DNA of 64,000 nucleotides from JBDXHU01 sp039989475 (GCA_039989475.1 JBDXHU010000005.1:1-64000), one strand, 5' to 3'. Shown: positions 6,953-15,095, counted from the stretch's first letter. The notes: generated by a model from the sequence alone, not told the origin. Numbers and translations: made by a program.

Positions 6953-7405
6953 GGATTCATAAACTAGATAAACTCCGCACTCTCCGAGGTACCAAACTCT
7001 GCCAAACACATGATCTTTGCTATTTAGGATGGGCTCAATCGTAGCTATCACGACATCATCCGTTGTGATGCTTCTCCCTTCCCAATGGAGCAGAAGTTCA
7101 ATCGGGTGTTGTGAATCATAGCTCTTAGAGAGCTTGTCCCAAACTCTGGCGGCTGAAGGGTCTGAGGTGAAGAAACCTTGTCCGTTTTTTGTATCTCTCC
7201 GATTCTGAACCTCGGCGATCAGTGGATTGCAAATTTCGCCAAGTTCGAAGGCGATTCTCTCTCCGTTCGGAAAAGAACAAAGAATGTCCGGCTCGTCCGG
7301 CTCTCTTGATTCGTAATCGATTTTGGAGTCATTGAGGGCTCGTGCTTCCAAGAACCTCGCGAAAACGTGACGTTCTCTTTCAGCTTGTTCGGAGGCATGC
7401 GTCAC
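6947..7405 (-). CDS. Cassette gene, possible PD-(D/E)XK-like protein
   Basis: 152 residues from GTG at 7405, with AAGGGA seven to eight bases upstream. A helical N-terminus (residues 5-25) is followed by EPDIL, a hairpin and FELGEI near residues 36-57. That acidic-PD, spacer, E-x-G arrangement is reminiscent of the PD-(D/E)XK nuclease-like core, although the Lys of the classical motif is not clear. A second half has alternating strands and helices ending in aromatic strands. The fold assignment is a hypothesis. The stop TAA is in the attC core. Confidence 0.7.
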   Translation of the reverse strand: MTHASEQAERERHVFARFLEARALNDSKIDYESREPDEPDILCSFPNGERIAFELGEICNPLIAEVQNRRDTKNGQGFFTSDPSAARVWDKLSKSYDSQHPIELLLHWEGRSITTDDVVIATIEPILNSKDHVFGRVWYLGECGVYLVYESH

Positions 7406-7414
7406 GGAGAATCC

Positions 7415-7471
7415 CTTTAACGCCCAAAGCAGCTGGCGGCGTAGCCGTCCCGCTGCCTTTGCTTGTTATGT
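7415..7471 (-). repeat. attC site 14 (short type)
   Basis: 57 bp palindrome from CTTTAAC (7415 to 7421) to GTTATGT (7465 to 7471); it resembles the short site at 1897 to 1947. Confidence 0.85.
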
Positions 7472-7702
7472 GCTGCTAGTAGCACTAGCGCCTCCCTTGC
7501 GAGCCTTGGAAAATAGGAACCATGCGATCAATACAGCCCCAAAACAGTAGATTACATGTATTAGCAGCTTGATCATAAAGTACTCTCTGTCAACGCCCGC
7601 CTGGCCCTGCAACAGGCCCTCTGCTATCACTCCGGCCGCAAACAGCTCTCCTAACCCTAAAAGTAAGCAAATAATAGATAGAATGTAGAATACGTATTTC
7701 AT
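7466..7702 (-). CDS. First cassette gene, small membrane protein
   Basis: 78 residues from ATG at 7702; a TTG two codons earlier (7708) is possible. This is the attI-proximal cassette of the visible array. Two membrane spans (about residues 3-28 and 42-65) flank a short loop, and the C-terminus is basic then Ser/Thr rich. The family is not recognised. The stop TAA is supplied by the attC core. Confidence 0.65.
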   Translation of the reverse strand: MKYVFYILSIICLLLGLGELFAAGVIAEGLLQGQAGVDREYFMIKLLIHVIYCFGAVLIAWFLFSKARKGGASATSST

Positions 7703-7715
7703 ACTCAATCAAGGC

Positions 7716-7730
7716 ACATAACAGTTAAGT
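7716..7730 (-). other. Array boundary: back-to-back core sites
   Basis: On the plus strand ACATAAC (7716 to 7722), one base, then GTTAAGT (7724 to 7730). The first cassette starts here on the minus strand. The tight inverted pair could be the remnant of an attI or of an attC that lost its stem. Confidence 0.5.
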
Positions 7731-8083
7731 ATGTAGACCGGTCGGTATAACACCGAGTCTCTATATGTAGATTTCATAGATTTGATTTAAACGATAAATC
7801 CATTCCAAAACAACACTTTAGAAGTCTTAGGCCAAATGGCTGAGTGGCAAACCGAGCCATGGCAGCTAGTTTTTCATCAAAAACGGTCAATATTTGGTCG
7901 TCGCCGGAATGTTGAAAACGTGTTTTAAAACAATGGGTTGAGACCTTTTATGATCCGCGCGCCAGGGTCTTGGCCTCTGAAAAACGGGTGCCTTTGAATT
8001 TGACTTTCCTGGAAAGGCCAAAGGGGCAGAGCAACTAATCTAGCGCAACAGAAAAGAGGTAGTTAAAGCAGTATCAGCCCCGC
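7731..8083. other. Intergenic stretch at the array edge
   Basis: 353 bases, AT-rich on the left. No frame of 60 codons, no integrase remnant, no RNA gene seen. It contains TAGACCGGTCGGTATA (7734 to 7749), which resembles TetR-family operators of the TAGACC-N4-GGTCTA type but matches itself in only 12 of 16 positions; no TetR gene is adjacent. Confidence 0.5.
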
Positions 8084-10321
8084 CTAACTCACCAGCTCCA
8101 CATTTGCCGGCACACACTTATGCCAGGGAGTGCCAGCGAATTTATCGCGGTCATCCAGTGAGGTTAGTTCGTTGGTCGCGACACCGATGCGATTGCCGTC
8201 GTCGTTGTCCAGGCCAAAGCCATTGGGCAAGGACATGTGCCCGGCTTGCATGCGGGGAGTGACTTCCACCAGGGTCAATGCCGAGCCGACTTTAGTCGAT
8301 ACTCGCGCGGTATCACCACTGGCAAGCCCCAGGCTCTCGGCATCTTCCGGTGACATGCGCAGGGCACCGTCCATATCCTTGCGGCGCCAGCCGGCATCGC
8401 GATAAATGGTGTTGGCGGTATAGTCGCGACGCTCGCCGGCGCTGAGCACAAACGGAAACTGCGGATCAGTCACTGCGCCGCCTTGCGCCAGACTCTCCAG
8501 CTCCTGCAGCAGTTCCGGTATAACCAACTGGATCTGGGCGTCGTTGCCGAGACGACGCCAGGAGGCATCGTAATCATCAACGGCAAATACGATGCCTGAG
8601 TGCCCGGCCAGAATGGCATCGAACAGCGCATCGGCCTGGGCAAAAGCATCGCCCTCGTAGCCGGCACGTCGCAAGGATTCCGGGTCGCGCATGGCGTGTC
8701 CCAGTGCCAGCGGCCACAAGGGCGCCGCCGCAGCCGCCCCTTCAGGCAGACTGGGTCCAAGGGTGCGATACAACAGAACCGGGGCGATAGCTGCGACTTC
8801 AGCATCTTCACCCATGGCCGCTAATAAACGATCCCGGTAGGCGTTACGACCGCCCTCTTTTAGGCACTGCTTGAGTTCGTCTACCAAATCAACCGGCATT
8901 GCACCCATGGCCTCAATCAAGCGGGCGTGGATCTCTGCTTCGCAGAGCGCGTAGTCGGGCGCATCAAACAGGGGCTTGCGCAGGTGAAAATAGTTCTCGG
9001 GAAACTCCAGGTTAAAAAACGTCGCCTCCCATTTTTCATACTGGGTCGCTGCCGGCAGGATGTAGTCAGCATGCCGCGCGGTTTCACTCATCGCCACATC
9101 AATCACTACCACAGTATCCAGGCTCTCCAGTGCCGCGGCGAATCGTTTGGAGTCAGCCAGTGAATGCACCGGGTTCGCACTCTCTATAATCATGGCGCGA
9201 TAGCGATCCGGGTGATCCGTGAGTATTTCCTCGGCGATCACATTGCAGGGCACCAGGCCACTGATGATCGGCGCCCCAATGACAGGGCTCTTGCGGGAGG
9301 CGCGTCCGCTGCCGGCAATATTCACCAGGTAAGCCAGCAGGTTCTGGCCGCCCTCTTTGCCAAAGTGCCCACACATCACCCACAGCAATTTTTCCAGGTA
9401 GCTGCTCAGGGTGGAATGGCGGCTCATCTGCACACCCAGGTCTTCAAACATGGAAACGCTGCCGGCAGTAGCGACGACTTTCACCGCCTGCTTCACCTGC
9501 TCCACTTCAAGGCCGGCAAGGCGGCAGTAGTCGGCTACCGGGATCTCGGAAAAGACTGAAAGTATGTTCTCCAGGCCCATGCTGTGATCGTCCAGCCAAT
9601 CGCGCTTGTGCCAGCCCTCTTGCACAAGGATGCCAACCATGGCGGCCAGCAACCACGCGTCCATGCCCGGCTTTACCCGCAGGTGAATATCGGCGAGTTT
9701 TGCCGTTTCTGTCACAACGGGGTCGATCACCAACAGGGTCTTTGCGGGGTCCTTGGAAAACTCCTTCAGCCAGGCCCGGGCCTGTTGCACGCCGTGGGAA
9801 TGCCAGGGATTCTTGCCGAGGAAGATCGCCACGTCGCAATTTTCAAAGTCCGGCACTGGCGAGCCGCCAAACATATGGCCGTTAACCCAGAATTCGCCAG
9901 TTTTCTCCTGCGCCAGTGCGCTGGATTTAAACGCGCTGCCCAGCACTTTGCGGGTGGCAGCGGAGTAGCCAGCGGGCAAATGATTGCCCTGGCCGCCGCC
10001 ACCGTAATAAAAGATTTTGTCGCCACCATGGGTATCGCGCACCGCCATCAGGCGCTGTGCAATCTCGCTGATTGCCGTGTCCCAGTCGATGGCCTCAAAG
10101 CTGCCGTCGTCCTTGCGTCGCAGTGGAGACTGCAGCCGGTCCTTGCCATTCTGGTAGTGATTCAGGCCAGACGCTTTCTGGCACAGGTAGCCGGCGGATG
10201 CAGGGTGCGCCTTGTCGCCACGGGTACGCACGATCTCGCGCCCGTTCTCACCGCCCAATTGCACCTCAATACCGCAATTTAAAGAACACAGAATACAGGC
10301 GCTGGATTTCCACTCAGACAT
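8084..10321 (-). CDS. Molybdopterin oxidoreductase, 4Fe-4S containing
   Basis: 745 residues, usual for the molybdopterin-guanine-dinucleotide oxidoreductase (DMSO reductase) superfamily. The N-terminal cluster is C9-x2-C12-x3-C16 and C47, binding 4Fe-4S. The central molybdopterin domain includes the GGGGQGNH region near residue 107 and IESANPVHS near 389. The C-terminal molydop-binding domain starts at about residue 620 (SAGERRDYTANT). There is no twin-arginine signal, so a cytoplasmic enzyme is expected. No electron-transfer or membrane subunit is adjacent. The substrate cannot be told from sequence. A palindrome, CTAAC-AAC-GTTAG, lies about 40 bases upstream. Confidence 0.9.
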   Translation of the reverse strand: MSEWKSSACILCSLNCGIEVQLGGENGREIVRTRGDKAHPASAGYLCQKASGLNHYQNGKDRLQSPLRRKDDGSFEAIDWDTAISEIAQRLMAVRDTHGGDKIFYYGGGGQGNHLPAGYSAATRKVLGSAFKSSALAQEKTGEFWVNGHMFGGSPVPDFENCDVAIFLGKNPWHSHGVQQARAWLKEFSKDPAKTLLVIDPVVTETAKLADIHLRVKPGMDAWLLAAMVGILVQEGWHKRDWLDDHSMGLENILSVFSEIPVADYCRLAGLEVEQVKQAVKVVATAGSVSMFEDLGVQMSRHSTLSSYLEKLLWVMCGHFGKEGGQNLLAYLVNIAGSGRASRKSPVIGAPIISGLVPCNVIAEEILTDHPDRYRAMIIESANPVHSLADSKRFAAALESLDTVVVIDVAMSETARHADYILPAATQYEKWEATFFNLEFPENYFHLRKPLFDAPDYALCEAEIHARLIEAMGAMPVDLVDELKQCLKEGGRNAYRDRLLAAMGEDAEVAAIAPVLLYRTLGPSLPEGAAAAAPLWPLALGHAMRDPESLRRAGYEGDAFAQADALFDAILAGHSGIVFAVDDYDASWRRLGNDAQIQLVIPELLQELESLAQGGAVTDPQFPFVLSAGERRDYTANTIYRDAGWRRKDMDGALRMSPEDAESLGLASGDTARVSTKVGSALTLVEVTPRMQAGHMSLPNGFGLDNDDGNRIGVATNELTSLDDRDKFAGTPWHKCVPANVELVS

Positions 10322-10359
10322 GGCTAACTCCCGAGAAAGCTGCAGAAGGGCGATCTACG

Positions 10360-10372
10360 CTAACAACGTTAG
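10360..10372. promoter_or_regulatory. Candidate operator upstream of molybdopterin oxidoreductase
   Basis: Perfect inverted repeat CTAAC-AAC-GTTAG, 39 bases before the start codon at 10321, followed by an AT-rich stretch. The binding protein is unknown. Confidence 0.35.
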
Positions 10373-10456
10373 TTTTATTATGCAACTAATATTGAGAGCG
10401 CTCGATAGGTAGCAATCAGTCCGTGGGCTCGTCCAGGCCGGAAAGTCAGGGCTGAG

Positions 10457-10828
10457 TCAGATAAACGGCATGCCCGGGTCTCCACCCAGAAGCATGACTG
10501 GATACCAGATCGCTGTTGCATAGCTCAGGCTGCCAGTCACGGCAAAAAGAGCCACGCTGGTCGCGGCATGAAGATAGAAATGGCGCGGGTTAGAAACGGC
10601 GTGGCAGGAGATTATTGCCAGCGTCGAAGCCACGTATTCCTTGAGCCGATCCCACCGGTTCAATAACAAGATCCAGCGATCCTTCATGAACACGGCGAAG
10701 AATAATATCGCCACCTCGGCGCCCATCATGTTAGCAATAAAAATAAGCTCAATCGCGACGGGCGCCAGCAATATGACAACGCACCAGAACAACAGCTCCC
10801 TGCGGTTCTCCTTAACAAATTTCAGCAT
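10457..10828 (-). CDS. Small membrane protein, unknown
   Basis: 123 residues from ATG at 10828 with GAGGAA just upstream. Hydrophobic segments at about residues 12-32, 33-50, 62-78 and 85-112 suggest three to four membrane helices. A basic WILLLNRWDRLKEY loop separates the halves. It resembles no family I know. It stands alone between the molybdopterin oxidoreductase and another small membrane protein. Confidence 0.65.
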   Translation of the reverse strand: MLKFVKENRRELLFWCVVILLAPVAIELIFIANMMGAEVAILFFAVFMKDRWILLLNRWDRLKEYVASTLAIISCHAVSNPRHFYLHAATSVALFAVTGSLSYATAIWYPVMLLGGDPGMPFI

Positions 10829-10927
10829 CCATTCCTCGCATTGGTACCCGGTAGCTCCTGAGCAATATTATCTACAAAGATGCGATATCTTCAAACCTGC
10901 GGGCACTTGGAGGCAAACCAGACAAAA

Positions 10928-11347
10928 CTATGACCCAGGGTAGTAATCACCGCTCTTTAGCCACACAAGACGCGCACCGAAGAACAGTCCGATCAGAAAC
11001 GCTATGCGCTGGCCCGAGACAAGCAGCCACAAGGGAATGAAATCGAGATAGAGATAACCATAAACGCCTCGCGCATTTGCACCCAAAATTACAGGATTAT
11101 CTGCGATCTCAGGGCCCAGCTTTTGTATCACAGCCGGGATGGCACCCACCAGGATGACCGCGAGAACCACCGTTAACATCAGAAAGCCAATGCAATAGCG
11201 CGCCGAGTGCAATTGTCTTTCCCCGTTCAGCTCCTTAAGCGCAAATCCTATGAATCCAACAAATGCGGTAGATATAGTGATTATCCAAACGCTCCAGTCC
11301 TGAAGTAGTTTGAGCGCTTCCAGCTGTAACGTGGTCTCGATATCCAT
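10928..11347 (-). CDS. Small membrane protein, unknown
   Basis: 139 residues from ATG at 11347, chosen because AGGAG lies nine bases upstream. The longer frame to 11422 lacks such a site. Three or four hydrophobic helices (about residues 22-42, 55-80 and 105-130) with a KELNGERQ loop after the first. The family is not recognised. It is divergent from the LRR protein gene at 11455, so the roughly 100-base gap probably holds both promoters. Confidence 0.65.
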   Translation of the reverse strand: MDIETTLQLEALKLLQDWSVWIITISTAFVGFIGFALKELNGERQLHSARYCIGFLMLTVVLAVILVGAIPAVIQKLGPEIADNPVILGANARGVYGYLYLDFIPLWLLVSGQRIAFLIGLFFGARLVWLKSGDYYPGS

Positions 11348-11454
11348 TGTTAGTCTCCTGTCACAAAGCCATAGCAGAATCGCCGCTTGCAGTTTCTCCA
11401 CTGCATATTCTATGTTAAACAAGAATCACGTGGAGGGCCGAGGAGGCTATCGCA

Positions 11455-12192
11455 GTGTCATCGTTTAGCAGCTTGCTGGAGAAAGTGCCGCATTCACCGG
11501 GTTTTTTGCTGGCGCTGGCAGCTATTGCCTTCATCGTTTTTCGTTCATATCAAATCACCGGGCAAGGCGAGCGGGAAATCGAAAAATGGGAAAGCGCGGT
11601 CGATAAACGCGTTGCCAGCGTCAACGAGTCGATTGCCAGCCTGGAGATTCCGGACGAGGGTTTACTGAACTGCATCACTACCGCCGCCATGGATCGTGCC
11701 AATATCCATCCGATGAACACTGGCGGCATAGATGATGTGCGTGAACTGCAACTGCTTTACTGCAGGGGCAATGAGGTGAGCACCCTGATCGGCATCAAGG
11801 CCTTGTCGAAGCTGCGCTATATTGATATCAGCAAAAACGACGTTGCCTCACTCGACCCACTCGCGGAACACCCCAACTTGAAGACCCTGCATGTTGCGCA
11901 GAATCCGCTTATCAATATTCGAGTCGTCAGAACCCTGCCTGCACTCAAGGAAATCTACCTACCCAACCTGCCCGATCAGTCCTGTGCTGATATAGAGCGA
12001 CTGCTGAAGGGGGTGAAAAGCAATTTCAAGGCCATTGACTGTGCCGGTAAGGAAGACGGCAAGTCCAAAAACCTGGCCGTGAAAGCTGACACCAACGACT
12101 GGTCAAATCCCCGTGAAGAAAAGGGATTAACCGACAGGCAGCACCAGGAGTTGCTGGAATATGAACGGAATATGCGCTACCAGGAAAGGTGA
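11455..12192 (+). CDS. Membrane-anchored leucine-rich-repeat protein
   Basis: 245 residues from GTG at 11455, with a strong AGGAGG eight bases upstream. One N-terminal membrane helix (about residues 16-31) is followed by a short coiled coil (36-62). Leucine-rich-repeat-like units then run from about residue 95 to 180, with three to four repeats such as LRYIDISKNDVASLDPL and LKTLHVAQNPL. A charged C-terminal tail follows. The repeats probably face the periplasm and mediate protein contact. The stop overlaps the next gene's possible start (GTGA), so it is likely coupled to the pseudopilin. Confidence 0.75.
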   Translation: MSSFSSLLEKVPHSPGFLLALAAIAFIVFRSYQITGQGEREIEKWESAVDKRVASVNESIASLEIPDEGLLNCITTAAMDRANIHPMNTGGIDDVRELQLLYCRGNEVSTLIGIKALSKLRYIDISKNDVASLDPLAEHPNLKTLHVAQNPLINIRVVRTLPALKEIYLPNLPDQSCADIERLLKGVKSNFKAIDCAGKEDGKSKNLAVKADTNDWSNPREEKGLTDRQHQELLEYERNMRYQER

Positions 12193-12224
12193 GCGAGAGT
12201 GAACGGAGACGGGCGCAACTGACA

Positions 12225-12710
12225 ATGGTTTTATCGCGAGCAGAAAAGGGTTTTTCCCTGCTGGAAATGCTGGTGGTGTTGGCCATCATCGGCATCGTGA
12301 TCATGGCAACCATCCCCTCGGGAGGCGGCAAAATTGACCAGGCCGGTATCAGTGAAACGATTAACCTGGTTAAACGCTATCAGCCACAGATTGAACAATT
12401 CTATATGGCCACCGGTGAATTCCCGATTGACAACGATGCGGCGGGCCTGCCGGATCCAGAGAGTATTATCGGCAATTACCTGCAGGCGACCTATGTGGAC
12501 AGTGGCGCGATACATGTCGAGCTGGGCAACAAGATCCGACCGGAACTGAAGGGAAAAATAATCAGCCTGCGGCCAATATTTGTCCCGGATGCTGAGAACT
12601 CACCGATATCCTGGGTCTGCGGTCTCGATACCATTCCAGAGAATATGGTCGCGGCGGGAGAGAACCGCACCGATGTGGAAGCTTATCGATTGCCCATGTC
12701 TTGCAGATAG
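12225..12710 (+). CDS. Type IV pilin-like (pseudopilin) protein
   Basis: 161 residues from ATG at 12225, which gives a typical nine-residue leader ending in Lys-Gly. A GTG at 12189 overlapping the previous stop would give a 21-residue leader and is the alternative. The prepilin peptidase site G|FSLLE with Glu at position +5 is clear, followed by the hydrophobic helix (residues 10-30) of class III signal peptides. The C-terminal domain has two cysteines (near residues 139 and 160) that may form a disulfide. There are no secretion or pilus assembly genes nearby, so it must use machinery encoded elsewhere. Confidence 0.85.
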   Translation: MVLSRAEKGFSLLEMLVVLAIIGIVIMATIPSGGGKIDQAGISETINLVKRYQPQIEQFYMATGEFPIDNDAAGLPDPESIIGNYLQATYVDSGAIHVELGNKIRPELKGKIISLRPIFVPDAENSPISWVCGLDTIPENMVAAGENRTDVEAYRLPMSCR

Positions 12711-12780
12711 TCCTGTAGATAGCCTTGCAGATAGCTCTGTAGATAGCCTTGCAGAAAGTGCTGAGATAGTTTCGCAGGTA
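12700..12780 (+). repeat. Degenerate 23 to 24 bp tandem repeat
   Basis: Units of the form cTTGCAGATAG-N3-TGTAGATAG at 12700 to 12722, 12723 to 12746 and 12747 to 12769, plus a decayed partial copy. It begins in the last codons of the pseudopilin gene and extends downstream. Confidence 0.7.
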
Positions 12781-12799
12781 GCCGTAAGACCGTCGCAGG

Positions 12800-13507
12800 C
12801 TAGAGCTTGCTGAGCGCGCGGTCTACCCGGTTAAGTTCCCGACGGGTTTTATCGCTGCAGTCGTACCAACTCCTGCGCAGGGCGTCGTTCCTGCCATCGC
12901 TGGGATCGTAAGCAGGTAATTGACCGCATCGTTTATCCAGTCTGGCTTGCAGATCGTCCCTGATTTTTTCAAGCCGGGCACGTTCCTGGTTGTTATCCGC
13001 GACAACATCCCTGGTGCCGTCAAGCTCCTCATCCACCCAATCGAGTGCACAACGAAGATCGCGAAGTCGCTCACCATTGGCGGCGATAGAATCCTGGTAG
13101 CGCTTGTTGGTGGAGGCCTGGCCGTATTTCGACTTGTACTGGTTGCTCTTGATCGCGTTCTGGTTGTTGTTGTCGATACTCTTGTTGAGGCGGTCTAATT
13201 GATCGCGCCAGGAGGAACGCTTCCGATTCAGGTTTTTAACATAACTGGTCGCCGAGGACCTGGATGAACCCTGCTTAGGCAGTCTTATATTGCCACAGTA
13301 TTTCCCGTCCATGCCTTCGCTTACCGAGGTTTGTGGGCCGCCACTGACGGTTATGTCGTCAACGGTCACATTTTCCTTCTTTTCGGCTGGAGGGAACTGG
13401 GAGAAGGACACATTGCCCTCATCATCCACAATCTTGTAGAGCTTTTGCGCATTGACAGATGCCGCGGAAGCGCAGAGCAACAGAAGTACGACCAGTTTTA
13501 GTTTCAT
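12800..13507 (-). CDS. DUF4124 domain-containing secreted protein
   Basis: 235 residues from ATG at 13507; the longer frame upstream lacks a signal context. A cleavable signal peptide (residues 1-20, ending SVNA) precedes the DUF4124 motif of the form LYKIVDDEGNVSFSQFPP (about 22-41). A long Arg/Lys/Asp/Asn-rich, mostly helical and coiled-coil-prone region follows (90-235). DUF4124 proteins are periplasmic, of unknown function, often near cell-envelope genes. Convergent with the pseudopilin. Confidence 0.8.
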   Translation of the reverse strand: MKLKLVVLLLLCASAASVNAQKLYKIVDDEGNVSFSQFPPAEKKENVTVDDITVSGGPQTSVSEGMDGKYCGNIRLPKQGSSRSSATSYVKNLNRKRSSWRDQLDRLNKSIDNNNQNAIKSNQYKSKYGQASTNKRYQDSIAANGERLRDLRCALDWVDEELDGTRDVVADNNQERARLEKIRDDLQARLDKRCGQLPAYDPSDGRNDALRRSWYDCSDKTRRELNRVDRALSKL

Positions 13508-13838
13508 ATTTCTATAATTACCGCACTCAATCTCTGATAAATCACAAGGGAATATCAAATATCCGGCGAGGCAGCTTGTGGAAGCATATTTCCTATTACG
13601 CGCTCACGACGGCCCGACCAATGGACAATATCACCCGTTTTACTGCAAGAAGTGACATAAGTCCATCGTACCGTGTCGATTCTGCGACACGGGTGACAGG
13701 CTCAGGGGGCGCGCTGGTATTCGCGGCACAGGCGGTTCAAATACTGCAAATACAGACTGGCGTTATGAAATACAGGCACTCGCCGCCGCGCGGCACGCCG
13801 CAATATCTGCAGAACGGCCGCGGGGTCTTGTCCCGTGG
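13508..13838. other. Intergenic region with one perfect hairpin
   Basis: 331 bases, no convincing gene. A perfect 8 bp stem CCGTGTCG/CGACACGG with a 6-base loop occupies 13671 to 13692. It lacks a T-run, so it is not a classical terminator. Confidence 0.5.
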
Positions 13839-15095
13839 CTAGCTCACCACGTCGTAGCTAATGGGTATCTCTTCCAGCCCGCGCAGCAGGATATTCGGCA
13901 TGTACTCCAGATCATCAACCGGGGCTGCCAACTGAAAGTTATCCAGCCGCTCGAACAGCACTTCCCAGGCCACAATCATTTCCAGCCTGGACAGGTGCTG
14001 GCCAATGCAGACGTGGGAACCAAAACCGAAAGCAATATGACGCTTGGCATTATCGCGGGTCACATCGAAGGCCAGGGGCTCGTCGAACATGTTCTCGTCG
14101 TGATTGGATGAAAAATACTTCAACAGCACCATGCTGCCGGCCGGGATATTGACGCCGCCCAGCTCATAGTCTGATTTTGTTACCCGCCACATGTTCGAGG
14201 TGGGCGAGGCCAGCCGCAAGGATTCCTCTACCATATTGGGAATCAGGCTGCGATCGGCTCGCACCTTGGCTGCCTGCTCGGGGAACATGCACAGCTGGCG
14301 CATGCTCTCCGCCAGGGTGGCAGTCGTTGTTTCGTTACCGGCCACCAGGAACTGGGTGCAATAGGACAGCTGCTCCTCAATGGTCAGGTCACGGCCCTCA
14401 TACTGGGTGTTGGCTACCACGCCCAGCAGGTCTTCCGCCGGTTTGCCACGGCGCTCATTGAGGGCGCTGACAAACCAGTCATATTCCTCTTTCAGTCCCG
14501 CTTGCGCCGCGATCAGTGTGTCCTTGTCCGCCACCTGGGACAGCACGATCACGTTATCCACCGTCCATTTGAAGGCCTTGTCGATCATATCCATCGGAAT
14601 ACCGAGCACATGCATGATGACCGAGAGCGGGAATGGCCGGGTGAACTCCTCAATGAAGTTGCAGGAACCCTTGGCAACTAAATTATCGACCAGGTCGTTG
14701 GCACGCTGTCGAATCCACGGCTCATACTGGGCAAAATTGCCGGCGCTGAAAAAATCCTTGACCGCATCGCGGTAGGCCTTGTGCTCGGGGTCGTCAATAG
14801 TCAGCAAGGTGCCCTTGCCGATATTGTAGGTATTGTTCATGGCAGCCTGGACATCGGGGTCGATTTCCCGGGCCGAGCCCAGCGCCAGGCCAAACTCGTT
14901 GGAGAATACGTCCGGTTTGCGGTGGGCTTCGCGCACCAGGTCATAGGTCGAAACGATAAAGATCCCGGTTTCCGGGTCGTGGTAAACCGGCGCTTCCTCG
15001 CGCAGGGACTTATCGTAGTGATAGGGACATTTCAGGGTCGGCGGGTCAAACAGCGGCATATCCGCCAGGGCGCGTTGGTCAGTGGTCTGGCTCAT
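13839..15095 (-). CDS. Cytochrome P450
   Basis: 418 residues from ATG at 15095, with GGAG six bases upstream. The I-helix motif AGNETTT, the K-helix ESLR and the heme loop FGFGSHVCIG (Cys363 as thiolate ligand) are all present, so a functional soluble bacterial class I P450 is expected. It resembles bacterial terpenoid- and steroid-hydroxylating P450s (CYP107/CYP125-like broad group), but the substrate is not determined. No ferredoxin or reductase gene is adjacent. A copy of the shared motif (15136 to 15162) lies 41 bases upstream. Confidence 0.93.
   Translation of the reverse strand: MSQTTDQRALADMPLFDPPTLKCPYHYDKSLREEAPVYHDPETGIFIVSTYDLVREAHRKPDVFSNEFGLALGSAREIDPDVQAAMNNTYNIGKGTLLTIDDPEHKAYRDAVKDFFSAGNFAQYEPWIRQRANDLVDNLVAKGSCNFIEEFTRPFPLSVIMHVLGIPMDMIDKAFKWTVDNVIVLSQVADKDTLIAAQAGLKEEYDWFVSALNERRGKPAEDLLGVVANTQYEGRDLTIEEQLSYCTQFLVAGNETTTATLAESMRQLCMFPEQAAKVRADRSLIPNMVEESLRLASPTSNMWRVTKSDYELGGVNIPAGSMVLLKYFSSNHDENMFDEPLAFDVTRDNAKRHIAFGFGSHVCIGQHLSRLEMIVAWEVLFERLDNFQLAAPVDDLEYMPNILLRGLEEIPISYDVVS

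Larger units (their letters stand above)
1..7730 (-). mobile_element. Integron cassette array without integrase (CALIN-like)
   Basis: Fifteen small minus-strand genes alternate with fourteen imperfect palindromes. Each palindrome starts with an RYYYAAC-like and ends with a GTTRRRY-like core on the plus strand. Gene 5' leaders from the core to the start codon are mostly 9 to 20 bases, and stop codons abut or sit inside the next attC, as in integron cassettes. Reading on the minus strand, the attI-proximal end is at about 7722 and the array continues beyond base 1. No tyrosine-recombinase integrase gene lies in 7731 to 8083 or in the next gene. Hence integrase-less here; the integrase may have been lost or be elsewhere in the genome. 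Confidence 0.9.

Noticed and set aside
131..7471. Palindromes as CRISPR repeats or terminators
   Set aside because: They are 51 to 93 bp, spaced by genes, have integron core ends and lack uniform repeat-spacer structure or consistent T-runs.
7731..8083. Possible attI/intI remnant
   Set aside because: No frame of 60 codons and no recognisable recombinase segment; only the boundary core pair remains suggestive.
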